Below are positions 26,860-36,812 of a DNA stretch of 64,000 nt, in pieces (the stretch's first letter is position 1; each line of letters starts with the position of its first letter). Position numbers and translations under genes: made by a program. Under the pieces are notes generated by a model that saw only the letters and a list, made by a program, of their open reading frames with translations, had not been told where the DNA came from and did no database searches. Source of the stretch: Novosphingobium sp. (lineage in GTDB: Bacteria > Pseudomonadota > Alphaproteobacteria > Sphingomonadales > Sphingomonadaceae); assembly GCF_024642085.1 (NCBI RefSeq), contig NZ_JAHEBV010000065.1, forward strand, positions 22,679 through 86,678, written 5' to 3'.

Positions 26860-27824
26860 AGGGCCGAGCAATCAACGCCGCGCTGTTGCAGCACCGGCTT
26901 CAGCGCAAGGTAGGCCTTACGCGTTCTATGATTGGGAATACCCGGATAGAGGTGGTGGATCATGTGGGTTTCCATGCCCATCGACAGCACATGGCCAAGC
27001 CGACTCTTAAAAATATTGGCCTGCTCGTAACGTCCAGTCTTGCCTTCACGCGGGTGGTGCGGCGCCCACGACAAATAGAACCGAATATAGCTGAGCCCGA
27101 TGTGGCGTGGCAGCCACCAGAGCAGCCCTGCCTCAATTGCGTAACCACTCCATGCCATGGTGAACAGCACCGCCATAAAGACCAACTGCAGAAGCATTGT
27201 TTCCTTGAGCGCGCGGGCCGCTTCAGGCGTCCCCATGCCAGCAAGAATGCGTTTGTAGTGATGGATCGACCCATCGACACCGGGCTGACGATTGTACCAG
27301 GTTTTGTACCACGCCCACAGCGCATTCGGCGCCTCGTCGGTGTAGTCGGGATCCTTGACCGGATCGTTGCAATGATAGTGATGTTCCAGGTGCATCATCC
27401 GCGCCATCGAGAACGGAAAAACGATCGGAATGGTAGATACGGCGCCGACCGCTTCGTTCAGCCAACGATTCTTTTCCCCCGGACGGCCGATATTCGAATG
27501 CATCGCCTCATGGCTCGTCACGTATCCGCCGGTAGCAAAAATGCAGGACAGCACAAAACCCACAGTCAGATTGAGCTCGCCCATGATCGCTAGCGGGAAG
27601 AATGCTAACCAGACGGCGAAGCAGCTGAACGCGGCGACGGCGTAGGGCCACATCGCTCCGCCATGGAACTCCTTGGCAATAGCCATTTCTTCCTTGAGCA
27701 GGTCACGCCTTGTGTGCCGGTCGAGCCCCTCAGGTCCAAGCGGCAGCGCTGGAAGATCGCCCCCCCGATCTAGGTAAGGCCTTGCAACCTCAGGGTTCAG
27801 GAGGACCGGATCGGCCTCACTCAT
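26856..27824 (-). CDS. Membrane fatty-acid desaturase-type hydroxylase/desaturase
   Basis: A 322-residue integral membrane diiron enzyme. Three histidine boxes are visible: SHEAMHS (about 104-110), HLEHHYH (about 145-151) and HMIHHLYPG near residue 284. Four to five hydrophobic segments lie between them. The box spacing fits the fatty-acid desaturase superfamily, which includes beta-carotene hydroxylases and ketolases; the substrate cannot be told. The ATG at 27824 overlaps the stop of a small membrane-protein gene (ATGA), so the two are probably coupled. Its stop overlaps that of thiL. Confidence 0.83.
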   Translation of the reverse strand: MSEADPVLLNPEVARPYLDRGGDLPALPLGPEGLDRHTRRDLLKEEMAIAKEFHGGAMWPYAVAAFSCFAVWLAFFPLAIMGELNLTVGFVLSCIFATGGYVTSHEAMHSNIGRPGEKNRWLNEAVGAVSTIPIVFPFSMARMMHLEHHYHCNDPVKDPDYTDEAPNALWAWYKTWYNRQPGVDGSIHHYKRILAGMGTPEAARALKETMLLQLVFMAVLFTMAWSGYAIEAGLLWWLPRHIGLSYIRFYLSWAPHHPREGKTGRYEQANIFKSRLGHVLSMGMETHMIHHLYPGIPNHRTRKAYLALKPVLQQRGVDCSAL

Positions 27825-28015
27825 AGCCAGCGCCCCCGCACTACGGTCAGCAGTCCCCACGGAGCGCCGATTAGCAGGCCGAACAGGATCGGACTGATCC
27901 CAGCGGGCGCCGGAATATCCAGGCGTTGCATGATCTGCGCAATCAGCGGCGCGATAAACCCAATCCCGAACAGAAGGGGCATCCAGCTAAAAAGCCCACG
28001 TACTGCTGCCTGCAT
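27821..28015 (-). CDS. Small two-helix membrane protein upstream of the desaturase
   Basis: A 64-residue protein starting MQAAVRGLFSWMPLLFGIGFIAP with two hydrophobic segments (about 11-29 and 40-59) separated by MQRLDIPAPAGISP. It is not recognised. Its stop overlaps the desaturase start, which suggests co-translation and perhaps a stabilising subunit or electron-donor docking role (inference). Confidence 0.6.
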   Translation of the reverse strand: MQAAVRGLFSWMPLLFGIGFIAPLIAQIMQRLDIPAPAGISPILFGLLIGAPWGLLTVVRGRWL

Positions 28016-28208
28016 TTCATTAAGCCCTAGCAAATCAAGTATAGTAATCTCTCATAAACCGTGATGCGCGGCAAGCATGGTGCAGGGCAAATCAGAGATC
28101 GTCTGTTTCGAAACGAAACCATGGCTTTTCAGCAAAGTAACGAATGCGCGGGAAAAAGCGCAGCACGGGCGTTGCAATGGCGTAAAAACGCACTAGCGTG
28201 CCGCCCGC

Positions 28209-28229
28209 AGCCCCGCGATCGGCGGGGCT
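28209..28229 (+). other. Hairpin in the hppA leader
   Basis: AGCCCCGC and GCGGGGCT form a perfect 8-bp stem around GATCG, followed by only a short T-rich TTCGTT. It lies about 30 bases before the hppA start and may attenuate transcription or hide the ribosome site. Confidence 0.4.
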
Positions 28230-28261
28230 TTCGTTATGAACAACAAAGGGGGAGCGTGTCC

Positions 28262-30382
28262 GTGGATCTTGTCACGATCGCTATAATCCTGGGACTGCTG
28301 GCCATCGTTTATGGCTTCGTCACCAGTCGTCAGGTTCTCGGCGCACCAGCCGGGAATGATAAAATGCAGGAAATCGCCGCCGCTATTCAAGAAGGCGCAC
28401 AAGCCTATCTGAAGCGGCAATATTCCGCCATCGCCATTGTCGGCGTGGTAGTAGCCGTGATCATACTAATGACGCTGGGCGGCATTTCGGCGACGGGCTT
28501 CGTGCTCGGCGCGTTGCTTTCGGGCGCGGCCGGGTTCATCGGCATGAATGTTTCGGTGCGCTCCAACGTGCGCACTGCCGCTGCCGCGCAGACCGGTTTG
28601 CAGGAAGGCCTGACCCTGGCGTTTCGCGCCGGCGCGATCACCGGGATGTTGGTGGCTGGCCTGGCTCTGCTCGCAATTTCGGTGTTTTTCTATTACCTGA
28701 CAGCAGGCGGCGACGGGAAGATTGCGGGACTAGGGCTTGCCGCCGATAGCCGCCAAGTCGTCACCGGCCTTACCGCGCTTGCGCTTGGCGCTTCGCTGGT
28801 TTCGATTTTCGCCCGGCTTGGCGGCGGAATCTTCACCAAGGCGGCCGACGTTGGCGCCGATCTGGTCGGCAAGGTCGAAGCCGGAATCCCTGAAGACGAT
28901 CCACGCAACCCGGCCGTGATCGCCGATAACGTGGGCGACAATGTAGGCGATTGCGCCGGCATGGCCGCCGACCTGTTCGAAACCTATGTCGTCACCGTCG
29001 GTGCCACAATGGTGCTGACAGCGCTGCTGCTCAAGGGTGCGGCCAACCTCGCTGATCTGATGGCCATGCCGCTGCTGATCGGCGGCGTCTGCATCATCAC
29101 CTCGATCATCGGAACCTACTTCGTCCGTCTGGGTGGCGGCAAGAACATCATGGGCGCGATGTACAAGGGCTTCCTGGTCACCGCCGTCCTCTCGGTCCCG
29201 GCGATCTGGTGGGCGATCAGCCACACCCTTGGCGGTGACATGGAAACCGCAATCGCAGGCCAGGCCTACAATGGCCGGATCCTGTTTTATTGCGGCCTGC
29301 TGGGTCTGGTCATCACCGGCTTGATCATCTGGATCACCGAATATTACACCGGCACCAATTACCGCCCGGTCCGTTCGATCGCCAAGGCTTCGGAAACCGG
29401 TCACGGTACCAATGTGATCCAGGGTCTGGCGATCAGTCTTGAATCGACCGCGCTGCCGACCCTGGTGATTGTCACCGGGATCATCATCGCTTTCAAGCTG
29501 GCTGGCCTGATCGGGATTGCCTATGCGGCGACCTCGATGCTGGCGCTCGCCGGAATGGTGGTCGCTCTCGACGCTTACGGCCCGGTCACCGACAATGCCG
29601 GCGGCATTGCCGAAATGGCCGGTCTGGACGATTCGGTTCGTGAAAAGACCGACGCGCTCGACGCCGTGGGCAACACCACCAAGGCGGTAACCAAGGGCTA
29701 TGCGATCGGATCGGCCGGCCTGGCAGCGCTGGTGCTGTTCGCCGCCTATACCACCGATCTTAAGGAGTTCTTCCCGGATCTGAAGGTCAATTTCAGCCTT
29801 GAAAACCCCTATGTCATCGTGGGGCTGCTGCTGGGTGCCTTGCTGCCTTACCTGTTCGGCGCAATGGGTATGACGGCTGTTGGCCGTGCCGCGGGCGACG
29901 TGGTGAAGGACGTGCGCGACCAGTTCCGCGAGAACCCGGGCATCATGACCTATGAAACCAAGCCCAACTATGCCCGGACCGTCGATCTGGTGACAAAGGC
30001 AGCGATCAAGGAAATGATCGTTCCTTCGTTGCTGCCAGTCTTGGCTCCGGTCGTGGTCTACTTCGTGATCACCATGGTCGCTGGTCAGGCTGAGGGCTTT
30101 GCCGCTCTCGGCGCGCTGCTTCTCGGGGTGATTGTCGGCGGGTTGTTCGTCGCGATCTCGATGACTTCGGGCGGCGGGGCGTGGGACAATGCCAAGAAGT
30201 ACATCGAGGACGGCAACCACGGCGGCAAGGGCTCTGAAGCACACAAGGCTGCGGTAACCGGCGATACCGTTGGCGATCCCTACAAAGACACTGCGGGTCC
30301 GGCAGTCAACCCGATGATCAAGATCACCAACATTGTGGCGCTGCTCCTGCTCGCCGCATTGGCAAGCCACGGCGCGGGATAA
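28262..30382 (+). CDS. hppA: K+-independent membrane pyrophosphatase, H+-pumping
   Basis: A 706-residue protein with about 16 membrane helices. The hydrolytic core [30 protein letters not shown] and the C-terminal [21 protein letters not shown] are intact. [10 protein letters not shown] carries lysine where K+-dependent enzymes have alanine, so this is the K+-independent proton-pumping class. It couples pyrophosphate hydrolysis to proton export. The GTG at 28262 is preferred because the AGGGGGA ribosome site lies about eight bases upstream; a GTG at 28256 is closer than usual. A strong terminator follows. Confidence 0.95.
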   Translation: MDLVTIAIILGLLAIVYGFVTSRQVLGAPAGNDKMQEIAAAIQEGAQAYLKRQYSAIAIVGVVVAVIILMTLGGISATGFVLGALLSGAAGFIGMNVSVRSNVRTAAAAQTGLQEGLTLAFRAGAITGMLVAGLALLAISVFFYYLTAGGDGKIAGLGLAADSRQVVTGLTALALGASLVSIFARLGGGIFTKAADVGADLVGKVEAGIPEDDPRNPAVIADNVGDNVGDCAGMAADLFETYVVTVGATMVLTALLLKGAANLADLMAMPLLIGGVCIITSIIGTYFVRLGGGKNIMGAMYKGFLVTAVLSVPAIWWAISHTLGGDMETAIAGQAYNGRILFYCGLLGLVITGLIIWITEYYTGTNYRPVRSIAKASETGHGTNVIQGLAISLESTALPTLVIVTGIIIAFKLAGLIGIAYAATSMLALAGMVVALDAYGPVTDNAGGIAEMAGLDDSVREKTDALDAVGNTTKAVTKGYAIGSAGLAALVLFAAYTTDLKEFFPDLKVNFSLENPYVIVGLLLGALLPYLFGAMGMTAVGRAAGDVVKDVRDQFRENPGIMTYETKPNYARTVDLVTKAAIKEMIVPSLLPVLAPVVVYFVITMVAGQAEGFAALGALLLGVIVGGLFVAISMTSGGGAWDNAKKYIEDGNHGGKGSEAHKAAVTGDTVGDPYKDTAGPAVNPMIKITNIVALLLLAALASHGAG

Positions 30383-30414
30383 GTTGCGCACCGCCTTGCC
30401 TGTGTGATGCAAAT

Positions 30415-30451
30415 CCCCGTCCGGTGAAATCCGGGCGGGGTTTTGCTTTTT
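30415..30451 (+). terminator. Intrinsic terminator after hppA
   Basis: CCCCGTCCGG pairs with CCGGGCGGGG (one G-T pair) around a TGAAAT loop, followed by TTTTGCTTTTT at 30441-30451. Confidence 0.92.
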
Positions 30452-30475
30452 GCCAGGCTGCGCTAGGCTGACGTG

Positions 30476-30790
30476 ATGAAACTTCCGATCATCCCGGGCC
30501 GGGTCGCTACCGGCTTGCTTGTGGCGCAGCTGGGAATCCTGATCTGGACGCTGTCCAGCAGCGCGGGTGGATTTTTTTCGATGTTCTGCGCGGTAGGCGA
30601 TGATGCCGCCGGCGATGCTTACAGCAACGTCCATCTGGTGTTTCTGCTCCTGCTTCCGCTTGGCCTGGCCAGTTTGCGTTATGCCAAGCTGCGCTTGATC
30701 TACGCCGTGATCTTGATCGCTAGCCTCGCTACTCTTACGCAGCAAAAAGCCATGCTGGACGCCGGTCACTTGCATTGCGACAGTCTTTGA
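30476..30790 (+). CDS. Small membrane protein of unknown function
   Basis: A protein of about 104 residues, MKLPIIPGRVATGLLVAQLG, with three or four hydrophobic segments covering most of its length and two cysteines (FFSMFCAVGDD and the terminal HLHCDSL). It is not recognised. The ATG at 30476 or a GTG at 30473 could start it. It begins 25 bases after the hppA terminator, so it needs its own promoter. Confidence 0.55.
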   Translation: MKLPIIPGRVATGLLVAQLGILIWTLSSSAGGFFSMFCAVGDDAAGDAYSNVHLVFLLLLPLGLASLRYAKLRLIYAVILIASLATLTQQKAMLDAGHLHCDSL

Positions 30791-30873
30791 TAGCCTTACT
30801 GACGCGTTAGCCATTCCTTGGCACATCGCTGTTACACCGCGCCGGTCGATACGATCGAAGGAGCGCGCATCCC

Positions 30874-32031
30874 GTGGCCGAACTGGCCTTCCCGCTGTTG
30901 CCTGCAATCGGTCCGCCGTTAGCGGGCATAACCACGCGTGTGCAGAGCTGGCATAACTTCGATACGCCGAGTGAGCGCGCGCGCTGGACGACGCTCGCCG
31001 GCCAAACAACAGAGCCCAATCCGTTTCACGCAGCCTGGTATGCTCTCCCTGCTTTACGCGCGCTTGATCCTGCAGGATCAGTTCAAATACTGGCGGTCGA
31101 GCATGAAGGAAAACTGATCGGAGTCCTGCCGGTCCGACGCGAACCCCGCTATTACGGCCGACCGATCCCCCACATGGCAAGCTGGATGCATGCCAATTCT
31201 TTCCTGGGCACGCCGCTGGTTGCCAAAGGCGGGGAACATGCTTTCTGGTCCGCTGCCTTGGCATGGGCAGACCGCGAAGCTGGCCGGTCGTTGTTCCTGC
31301 ATCTGGCGCAATTGCCGCTTGAGGGGCCGCTGTACACCGCGTTGACCCAGGTGCTTGATAAGCAACATCGCTTTCACAAGATCGTGCACCGCGAAGAGCG
31401 AGCGATGCTTGCCTCAGATCAATCGCCCGGGGTCTATTTCGAAACCAGCCTGTCGGGCAAGAAGCGCAAGGAGCTGCGCCGTCAAGCCGCGCGATTGGCC
31501 GAACTGGGCAACGTGCGGTGCGTTGTGGAGAACGACGCCGCACATCTGGATTCATGGATCGAAGCCTTCCTGGCACTTGAGCATTCGGGCTGGAAGGGCA
31601 GCGCCGGCTCTGCCCTGGCATCGCACCACGCAACCGCATCGCTGTTCCGGGAAGCCCTTTCGGGGGCCGCCAGTGCGGGACAACTGCAGCGCCTGTCCCT
31701 CTGGCTCGACGATGAGCCGGTCGCCATGCTCGTCCAGTTCCTATCCCCGCCCGGCGCCTTTTCGTACAAGACCGCGTTTGACGAACGGTTCGCACGCTTT
31801 TCCCCCGGCGTTCTGCTGCAGCGCGAGAACCTGGCGATCCTGGGCCGGCCTGATATCGCCTGGTGCGACAGCTGTGCCACTGCCGATCACCCCATGATCG
31901 ACCACATCTGGCGTGAACGTCGCGCAATCGGCCGCCTGTCCATCGCCATCGGCGGGCCATTGCGGCGCGGCTTGTTTCGCCAGATCGCCCGGCTGGAGCG
32001 GGGCCGCAAGGCCATCCTTGACGCGTCCTGA
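30874..32031 (+). CDS. GNAT-family acetyltransferase, CelD/BcsL-like
   Basis: A 385-residue protein starting with GTG at 30874. ILAVEHEGKLIGVLPVRREPRYYG and WLDDEPVAMLVQFLSPPGAFSYKTAFDERFARFSPGVLLQREN fit the GNAT-like CelD (cellulose-biosynthesis acetyltransferase) domain, in which two GNAT-like halves occur. LSGKKRKELRRQAARLAE is the basic linker typical of the family. The acceptor is unknown; surface polysaccharide or lipid is likely. The tesB gene follows 22 bases later. Confidence 0.78.
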   Translation: MAELAFPLLPAIGPPLAGITTRVQSWHNFDTPSERARWTTLAGQTTEPNPFHAAWYALPALRALDPAGSVQILAVEHEGKLIGVLPVRREPRYYGRPIPHMASWMHANSFLGTPLVAKGGEHAFWSAALAWADREAGRSLFLHLAQLPLEGPLYTALTQVLDKQHRFHKIVHREERAMLASDQSPGVYFETSLSGKKRKELRRQAARLAELGNVRCVVENDAAHLDSWIEAFLALEHSGWKGSAGSALASHHATASLFREALSGAASAGQLQRLSLWLDDEPVAMLVQFLSPPGAFSYKTAFDERFARFSPGVLLQRENLAILGRPDIAWCDSCATADHPMIDHIWRERRAIGRLSIAIGGPLRRGLFRQIARLERGRKAILDAS

Positions 32032-32053
32032 AACCCAACGCAAAGCCGCTGTC

Positions 32054-32944
32054 ATGGACAGCGATATCACCCCCGAACGCCTGGTTTCCGGCCTGGTCAA
32101 ACTGCTTGAAGTCAAGCCGCAGGGCGATGATCACTTTATCGGCCGCAAGAAGCGCGGCGGGATTGGCCGCGTATTTGGCGGTCAAGTTATCGCCCAAGCT
32201 CTGTTAGCCGCCGAAGCCACGGTAGAACCGGAACGCCCGGCCCATTCGCTCCATGCCTATTTCCTGCGCGGCGGCAGCGAGGATTTTGAAACCGACTACG
32301 CCGTCACCCGCGATTTTGATGGCGGTTCGTTTTCCAACCGCCGCGTTGTCGCCAGCCAGCAAGGCCGGCCCATCCTCAACCTCACGGCCAGCTTTCAAAA
32401 GCTGGAGCAAGGACTGCACCACGCCGATGCCGTGATGCCCGACGTGCCCCCGCCGGAAGAGCTTGAACCCGAAGCCGCCGTCCGGCTGCGTTTTGCCGAC
32501 CAGGCCCGGCCCGAAGCCCGTCACCACTTCCTGTCGCCGCGGCCGGTCGAACTGCGCGGAGTAGAAAACCGGCACTGGATGAATCCGGTGAAGGCCCCCC
32601 CGCGCTCGCACTCATGGTTCCGCGCTGTTGCCCCCCTGCCCGACGATCCGCGCGTCCACCGCGCTATCCTTGCCTTTGCCAGCGACATGACCCTGCTTGG
32701 CACCTGCGCGCTGCCGCACGGCCTGTCCTGGGCGCGGGGCGAAGTCGTCAGCGCCAGCCTGGACCATGCGGTGTGGTTTCACGAACCGTTCCGGGCCGAC
32801 GAATGGCTGTTATACGCCACCGACAGTCCGTGGAGCGGAGCCGGGCGCGGGTTCAACCGGGGCCGCATCTTTACCCGCGAAGGCCGCCTGGTCGCCAGTG
32901 TGGCGCAAGAAGGCATGATCCGCCGCAGCAAGCCCAGGGACTGA
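32054..32944 (+). CDS. tesB: Acyl-CoA thioesterase II (TesB)
   Basis: A 296-residue double-hotdog thioesterase. RVFGGQVIAQALLAAEATV with HSLHAYFLRGG marks the first hotdog; ASDMTLLGTCALPHG and SLDHAVWFHEPFRADEWLLYATDSPWSGAGRGFNRGRI mark the second. The TesB active-site Asp, Thr/Ser and Gln are expected in those segments. It hydrolyses acyl-CoA to free acid. The ATG at 32054 starts the canonical length; the frame is open further upstream inside the acetyltransferase gene but without resemblance. Confidence 0.93.
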   Translation: MDSDITPERLVSGLVKLLEVKPQGDDHFIGRKKRGGIGRVFGGQVIAQALLAAEATVEPERPAHSLHAYFLRGGSEDFETDYAVTRDFDGGSFSNRRVVASQQGRPILNLTASFQKLEQGLHHADAVMPDVPPPEELEPEAAVRLRFADQARPEARHHFLSPRPVELRGVENRHWMNPVKAPPRSHSWFRAVAPLPDDPRVHRAILAFASDMTLLGTCALPHGLSWARGEVVSASLDHAVWFHEPFRADEWLLYATDSPWSGAGRGFNRGRIFTREGRLVASVAQEGMIRRSKPRD

Positions 32945-32960
32945 TCCCAGCCGCTTACAT

Positions 32961-33004
32961 AAGGTAACAAAGCGCCCCACAGAAACCTGCCAGCCTGTTA
33001 CCTT
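32961..33004. repeat. Short inverted repeat between tesB and the HTH gene
   Basis: AAGGTAACA (32961-32969) is repeated inverted as TGTTACCTT (32996-33004), 26 bases apart. The right arm includes the stop of the convergent gene. The repeat lies between two convergent stops and could be part of a bidirectional termination structure, but no T tract is present. Confidence 0.4.
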
Positions 33005-33429
33005 AGGTCACCTTGTGTGGGCTTCCCGCCCGGCAATGCAGACCGCATCGGCGATGCTACAAGCCGCCGGTCAGGCCCGTGCCCAATGTCGAGTGCGCCG
33101 CCTGTTCTGAGAGTAATCGTGGTGACGCCGTTCAGCGCTCGCTCCATCAGCCAGTCGAACGCACGCTCGCGCCCTTCCCCCAGCGCCCGGTTCCACGCTG
33201 CGGCAAAGCTTTCCGCCCCCGCCCGCGCGCGCAAGGCATAGGCCGCCTTGCGGCTCATCCCCACCATCCGCGCCGCAGACGATACGGATCCGGTAACACA
33301 CAGCGCGCGCAAAAATGCGCTTTGGCGCGGAACCGTCCACCCGTCGTGGCGGGTGCGGGCAAGCGGAACCGGGGTAAAGGCGGGCGCGGCAATATCGGCC
33401 GGGCGCGGCGGGGCGTGGTCAGAGTTCAT
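32998..33429 (-). CDS. Putative helix-turn-helix protein, terminase small-subunit-like
   Basis: A 143-residue basic protein. The segment RQSAFLRALCVTGSVSSAARMVGMSRKAAYALRARAG (about 35-71) reads as a helix-turn-helix, and is followed by FAAAWNRALGEGRERAFDWLMERALNG. Similar proteins with this N-terminal helix-turn-helix are common in sphingomonads and resemble phage terminase small subunits, but no phage genes are near. Its role is unknown. It is convergent with tesB, with 53 bases between the stops. Confidence 0.65.
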   Translation of the reverse strand: MNSDHAPPRPADIAAPAFTPVPLARTRHDGWTVPRQSAFLRALCVTGSVSSAARMVGMSRKAAYALRARAGAESFAAAWNRALGEGRERAFDWLMERALNGVTTITLRTGGALDIGHGPDRRLVASPMRSALPGGKPTQGDLR

Positions 33430-33486
33430 GGGCGGAGTTTATCGGAGCCGCCAGGGTGTAGGAAAGCGAAAGAAGCCCCCAGCCAG

Positions 33487-34758
33487 TTACGCGGTGCCCT
33501 GTGCAGCGCGCGCCGAAAGCCGTTCGATCAGCCAGCGGATCGATCCGCCCTGCACCACGACCGAGAACAGGACGACGATATAGGTGATCGCCAGGATATC
33601 GGCACGGATTGGGCTTTCGGGCAGTGATAATGCCAAAGCCACTGAAATCCCGCCGCGCAATCCGCCCCAAACAAGGGTTGGATAGGCCATCGGGCCCAGC
33701 TTGATCCACCGCTTCATTGCCGCCAGCGGCGCGCCGACCGAAATGGCCCGGGCCAGCATCACGACGCCAATCGCCACCACGCCCAGCAGCAACGGACTGG
33801 CTGAAGAGGCGATGACAACCACCTCAAGCCCGATCAGCACGAACAGCACTGCGTTCAGGATTTCGTCGATCAAGTCCCAGAACTTGAGCAGGTAGTCGCG
33901 CGTCTGCTCGCTCATCGCATAGGCAACGCCGGCATTACCGATCATCAGGCCGGCAACCGCCATGGCCACCGGTCCGCTGACATGCAGTACCTGCGCCAGA
34001 CTGTAGCCGCCCATAACCAGTGCCAGGCTGATCATCACCTCGATTATGAAATCGTCAATCGAGCGCATGCCGCGAAAGGCGATCCAGCCCAGAACCAAAC
34101 CAAGAATTGCGCCCCCGCCCGCTTCCCGCAGGAAATCGGCGCTGGCCGCTGCCAGTGTAAACTCTTCCGCGCCCGATGCCGAAACAAGCAGGATCGAAAA
34201 CACGACCACGCCAATCCCGTCGTTGAACAGACTTTCACCCGCAATGGTGGCCTGGAGTGTTTCGGGAACCGCGGCGCGGCGCATGACAGCCATGACCGCT
34301 ATCGGATCGGTCGGGCTGATCAAGGCCCCGAATACAAGGCACCAGATCAACGGGATCGGGTGTCCAAACAGACCTGCGATGAAATGGATGCCGGTGCCGA
34401 CAAGCGTGGTCGAAAGCAGGACACCGACCGTGCTGAATATCATGATCGGCCAGCGTCCACGCTTCATCGCCGTCCAGTCAACATGTAGCGCGCCGGCGAA
34501 CAGCAGGAAGGACAGCATGCCGTTCATCAAGGTCGTGTGAAAATCGATATCAGCCAGAAAGGTGCCAAGTTTCCCGGCAAGATCGCCCTGGGGAAATACC
34601 CGGTCGAACAGGATCACAGCCAGTGAAGATACAGCCCCCATGATCGTCAGGCCTACTGTCGACGGCAATTTCAGGAACCGAAAGTTCACGTAACCGAGGA
34701 ATGCGGTCACAACGATCAGGATCGCGGCCGCATCGAACAAGTTGGGCTGATGGGTCAT
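33487..34758 (-). CDS. CPA1-type Na+(K+)/H+ antiporter
   Basis: A 423-residue antiporter with about 12 hydrophobic helices. The cation-binding motif is ESLFNDGIGVVVF (Asn-Asp pair) and the preceding ALISPTDPIAVMAVM contains the conserved Asp-Pro; the segment WGGLRGGISVALALSLP is a hallmark of NhaP/NHE relatives. It exchanges protons for Na+ or K+ to control internal pH. The ATG at 34758 (MTHQPNLFDAAAILIV) puts the first helix directly after the start. Monocistronic. Confidence 0.92.
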   Translation of the reverse strand: MTHQPNLFDAAAILIVVTAFLGYVNFRFLKLPSTVGLTIMGAVSSLAVILFDRVFPQGDLAGKLGTFLADIDFHTTLMNGMLSFLLFAGALHVDWTAMKRGRWPIMIFSTVGVLLSTTLVGTGIHFIAGLFGHPIPLIWCLVFGALISPTDPIAVMAVMRRAAVPETLQATIAGESLFNDGIGVVVFSILLVSASGAEEFTLAAASADFLREAGGGAILGLVLGWIAFRGMRSIDDFIIEVMISLALVMGGYSLAQVLHVSGPVAMAVAGLMIGNAGVAYAMSEQTRDYLLKFWDLIDEILNAVLFVLIGLEVVVIASSASPLLLGVVAIGVVMLARAISVGAPLAAMKRWIKLGPMAYPTLVWGGLRGGISVALALSLPESPIRADILAITYIVVLFSVVVQGGSIRWLIERLSARAAQGTA

Positions 34759-34871
34759 CAAAATCCCGTGGCACGTTGACCGGTCAGCGTCAAACAACAG
34801 CGTCTGACTGCCTGGCGCTTGACCGCTGCCTGCGCGGTCAGGGCCTTGGCAGCAGGCCAGAAGGCCGCGTG

Positions 34872-36812
34872 TTAGCCCCTGGCATGATAAAAATCATAGA
34901 CCACCTGTGCCACAGCAGCGCTGACGCCGGGCGCGCGTTGCAGGTCTTCCAAGGCCGCCGCCCGCACCTTGCTTGCAGTGCCGAAGTGCAGCAGCAGGGC
35001 GCGCTTTCGCGCCGGGCCGATGCCGGGGATTTCATCAAGAGGGGATGCGGTTATAGCGCGGCTTCGCTTGTCGCGGTGGGCACCGATAGCGAAACGGTGA
35101 ACCTCGTCGCGCAGGCGCTGAAGGTGAAACAGCAACGGCGCATTGACTGGCAACATCTTCTCGCGCCCGTCCGGGAAGTGGAACACCTCGCGCCCTTCGC
35201 GCCCGTGGCCGGGGCCCTTGGCGATGGCGATCAGCGGGACGTCCTCGATCCCCATTTCCTCCAACGTGTCGCGCGCCGCGCTCATCTGGCCCTTGCCGCC
35301 ATCGATCAGCACCAGATCGGGCCACATTCCGCCATCGCGGTCAGGGTCTTCGTCCTGTGCGCGGGCAAATCGGCGGCCAAACACCTCGCGCATCATGCCA
35401 AAGTCGTCATTGGTCTGGGCAGTCTTAATGTTCCACTTGCGGTACTGGCCCTTGATGAACCCTTCGGGCCCGGCGACGATCATCGCGCCAAGGGCGTTGC
35501 TGCCCTGGATGTGGCTGTTGTCGTAGACTTCGATCCGTTGCGGCACTTCGGGCAGTTCAAGAAATTCCGCCAGCTCGCGGCCCAGCCGGGCCTTGGTTCC
35601 GCTTTCGGCCAGTCGCCGCTCTAGCGCTTCGACCGCGTTGCGGCGGGCCTGATCCATCAGGCGGCGGCGGTCACCGCGCTGGGGCACCGACAGTTCGATC
35701 CGGCCGCCTGCCGCCTCGCGCAAAGCCTCGGCCAGCAGATCCCCTTCGGGCAGCGGCCGGTCAACCAGGATGGTGCGCGGTGGGGGCACATCCTCGTAAA
35801 ACTGGGCAAGGAATGCTGTAAAAACCTCCTCTGCCGCCAGACCTTCAGTATGGCTGGGGAAGAAGGCACGGTGGCCCCAGTTCTGGCCGCCGCGGATGAA
35901 GAACGCCTGCACACCGACATGCCCGCCTTTTTCCGCCAGCGCAAAAACATCGGCGTTGCCGACCCCTTCGGCGTTGATCGCCTGGCTGCCCTGGATGAAG
36001 GTTGCGGCACGCAGCCGGTCACGCAGCATTGCGGCCCGCTCGAAATCGAGGCTGGTGGCGGCATCTTCCATCTGGGCGTTAAGCTTGGCCTGGACCGCGC
36101 CCGATTTGCCGCCAAGGAAATCCTTCGCCTCGCCCACCAGTTCGCGGTAGCCAGCCTGGTCGATGCGGCCGACGCACGGGGCTGAACAGCGCTTGATCTG
36201 ATAAAGCAGGCACGGCCGGTCGCGCCGGGCAAAGAAGCTGTCGGTGCAGCTGCGCAGCAGGAACAGCTTTTGCAACGCGTTGATGGTTGTGTTGACCGAT
36301 CCTGCGCTGGCGAAGGGGCCATAGTAATTCCCCTTGGCACGGCGCGCGCCGCGGTGCTTGCTGATCCGGGGAAAATCATGATCGGCGCGCAACAAGATGA
36401 ACGGGAAACTTTTATCGTCGCGCAGCAGCACGTTGTAGGGCGGGCGATACCGCTTGATCAGCTGCGCTTCCAGCAGCAGCGCCTCTGCCTCGGAATTGGT
36501 GGTGACGATGGTCATGCCGCGGGTCTGGCTGACCATCCGTTTAAGCCGCAGCGGCAACCGATCGACCTGGGTGTAATTGGCAACCCGGTTTCGCAGCGCG
36601 CGCGCCTTGCCGACATAGAGCACATCGCCCTTGGCATCGATCATCCGGTAAACGCCGGGCTTGGGCTTGAGCGTGGCCAGCACTTCGCGGATCGCGGCAA
36701 TGCCGGCGGCGATATCGGGCTGACCGCCCCTGACCGTGGTGGTCGCGCTATCTTCGTTGAAGCGGTCGGCCCCTTTGGGATGGGACGGGGTTCCGGCGGG
36801 ACTGCGAGCCAT
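34872..36812 (-). CDS. uvrC: Excinuclease ABC subunit C
   Basis: A 646-residue UvrC. The GIY-YIG nuclease begins at KPKPGVYRMIDAKGDVLYVGKA; the UVR motif LNAQMEDAATSLDFERAAMLRDRL binds UvrB; the RNase H-like 5' nuclease contains RIEVYDNSHIQGSNALGAMIV; and two helix-hairpin-helix motifs close the protein (LDEIPGIGPARKRALLLHFG and LQRAPGVSAAVAQVV). It cuts both sides of a DNA lesion. The start at 36812 (MARSPAGTPSHPKG) is the first good ATG upstream of the nuclease domain. Confidence 0.96.
   Translation of the reverse strand: MARSPAGTPSHPKGADRFNEDSATTTVRGGQPDIAAGIAAIREVLATLKPKPGVYRMIDAKGDVLYVGKARALRNRVANYTQVDRLPLRLKRMVSQTRGMTIVTTNSEAEALLLEAQLIKRYRPPYNVLLRDDKSFPFILLRADHDFPRISKHRGARRAKGNYYGPFASAGSVNTTINALQKLFLLRSCTDSFFARRDRPCLLYQIKRCSAPCVGRIDQAGYRELVGEAKDFLGGKSGAVQAKLNAQMEDAATSLDFERAAMLRDRLRAATFIQGSQAINAEGVGNADVFALAEKGGHVGVQAFFIRGGQNWGHRAFFPSHTEGLAAEEVFTAFLAQFYEDVPPPRTILVDRPLPEGDLLAEALREAAGGRIELSVPQRGDRRRLMDQARRNAVEALERRLAESGTKARLGRELAEFLELPEVPQRIEVYDNSHIQGSNALGAMIVAGPEGFIKGQYRKWNIKTAQTNDDFGMMREVFGRRFARAQDEDPDRDGGMWPDLVLIDGGKGQMSAARDTLEEMGIEDVPLIAIAKGPGHGREGREVFHFPDGREKMLPVNAPLLFHLQRLRDEVHRFAIGAHRDKRSRAITASPLDEIPGIGPARKRALLLHFGTASKVRAAALEDLQRAPGVSAAVAQVVYDFYHARG

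Noticed and set aside
28730..32197. A minus-strand open frame of more than 1,100 codons opposite hppA and the following genes
   Set aside because: It is the antisense shadow of GC-rich coding sequence; its residues are Arg/Gln/Asp-rich without motifs, and the plus strand holds clear hppA and acetyltransferase genes.
34820..34840. Perfect 7-bp hairpin between uvrC and the antiporter gene
   Set aside because: No T tract follows on either strand and it lies about 30 bases from the uvrC stop; not enough for a terminator call.
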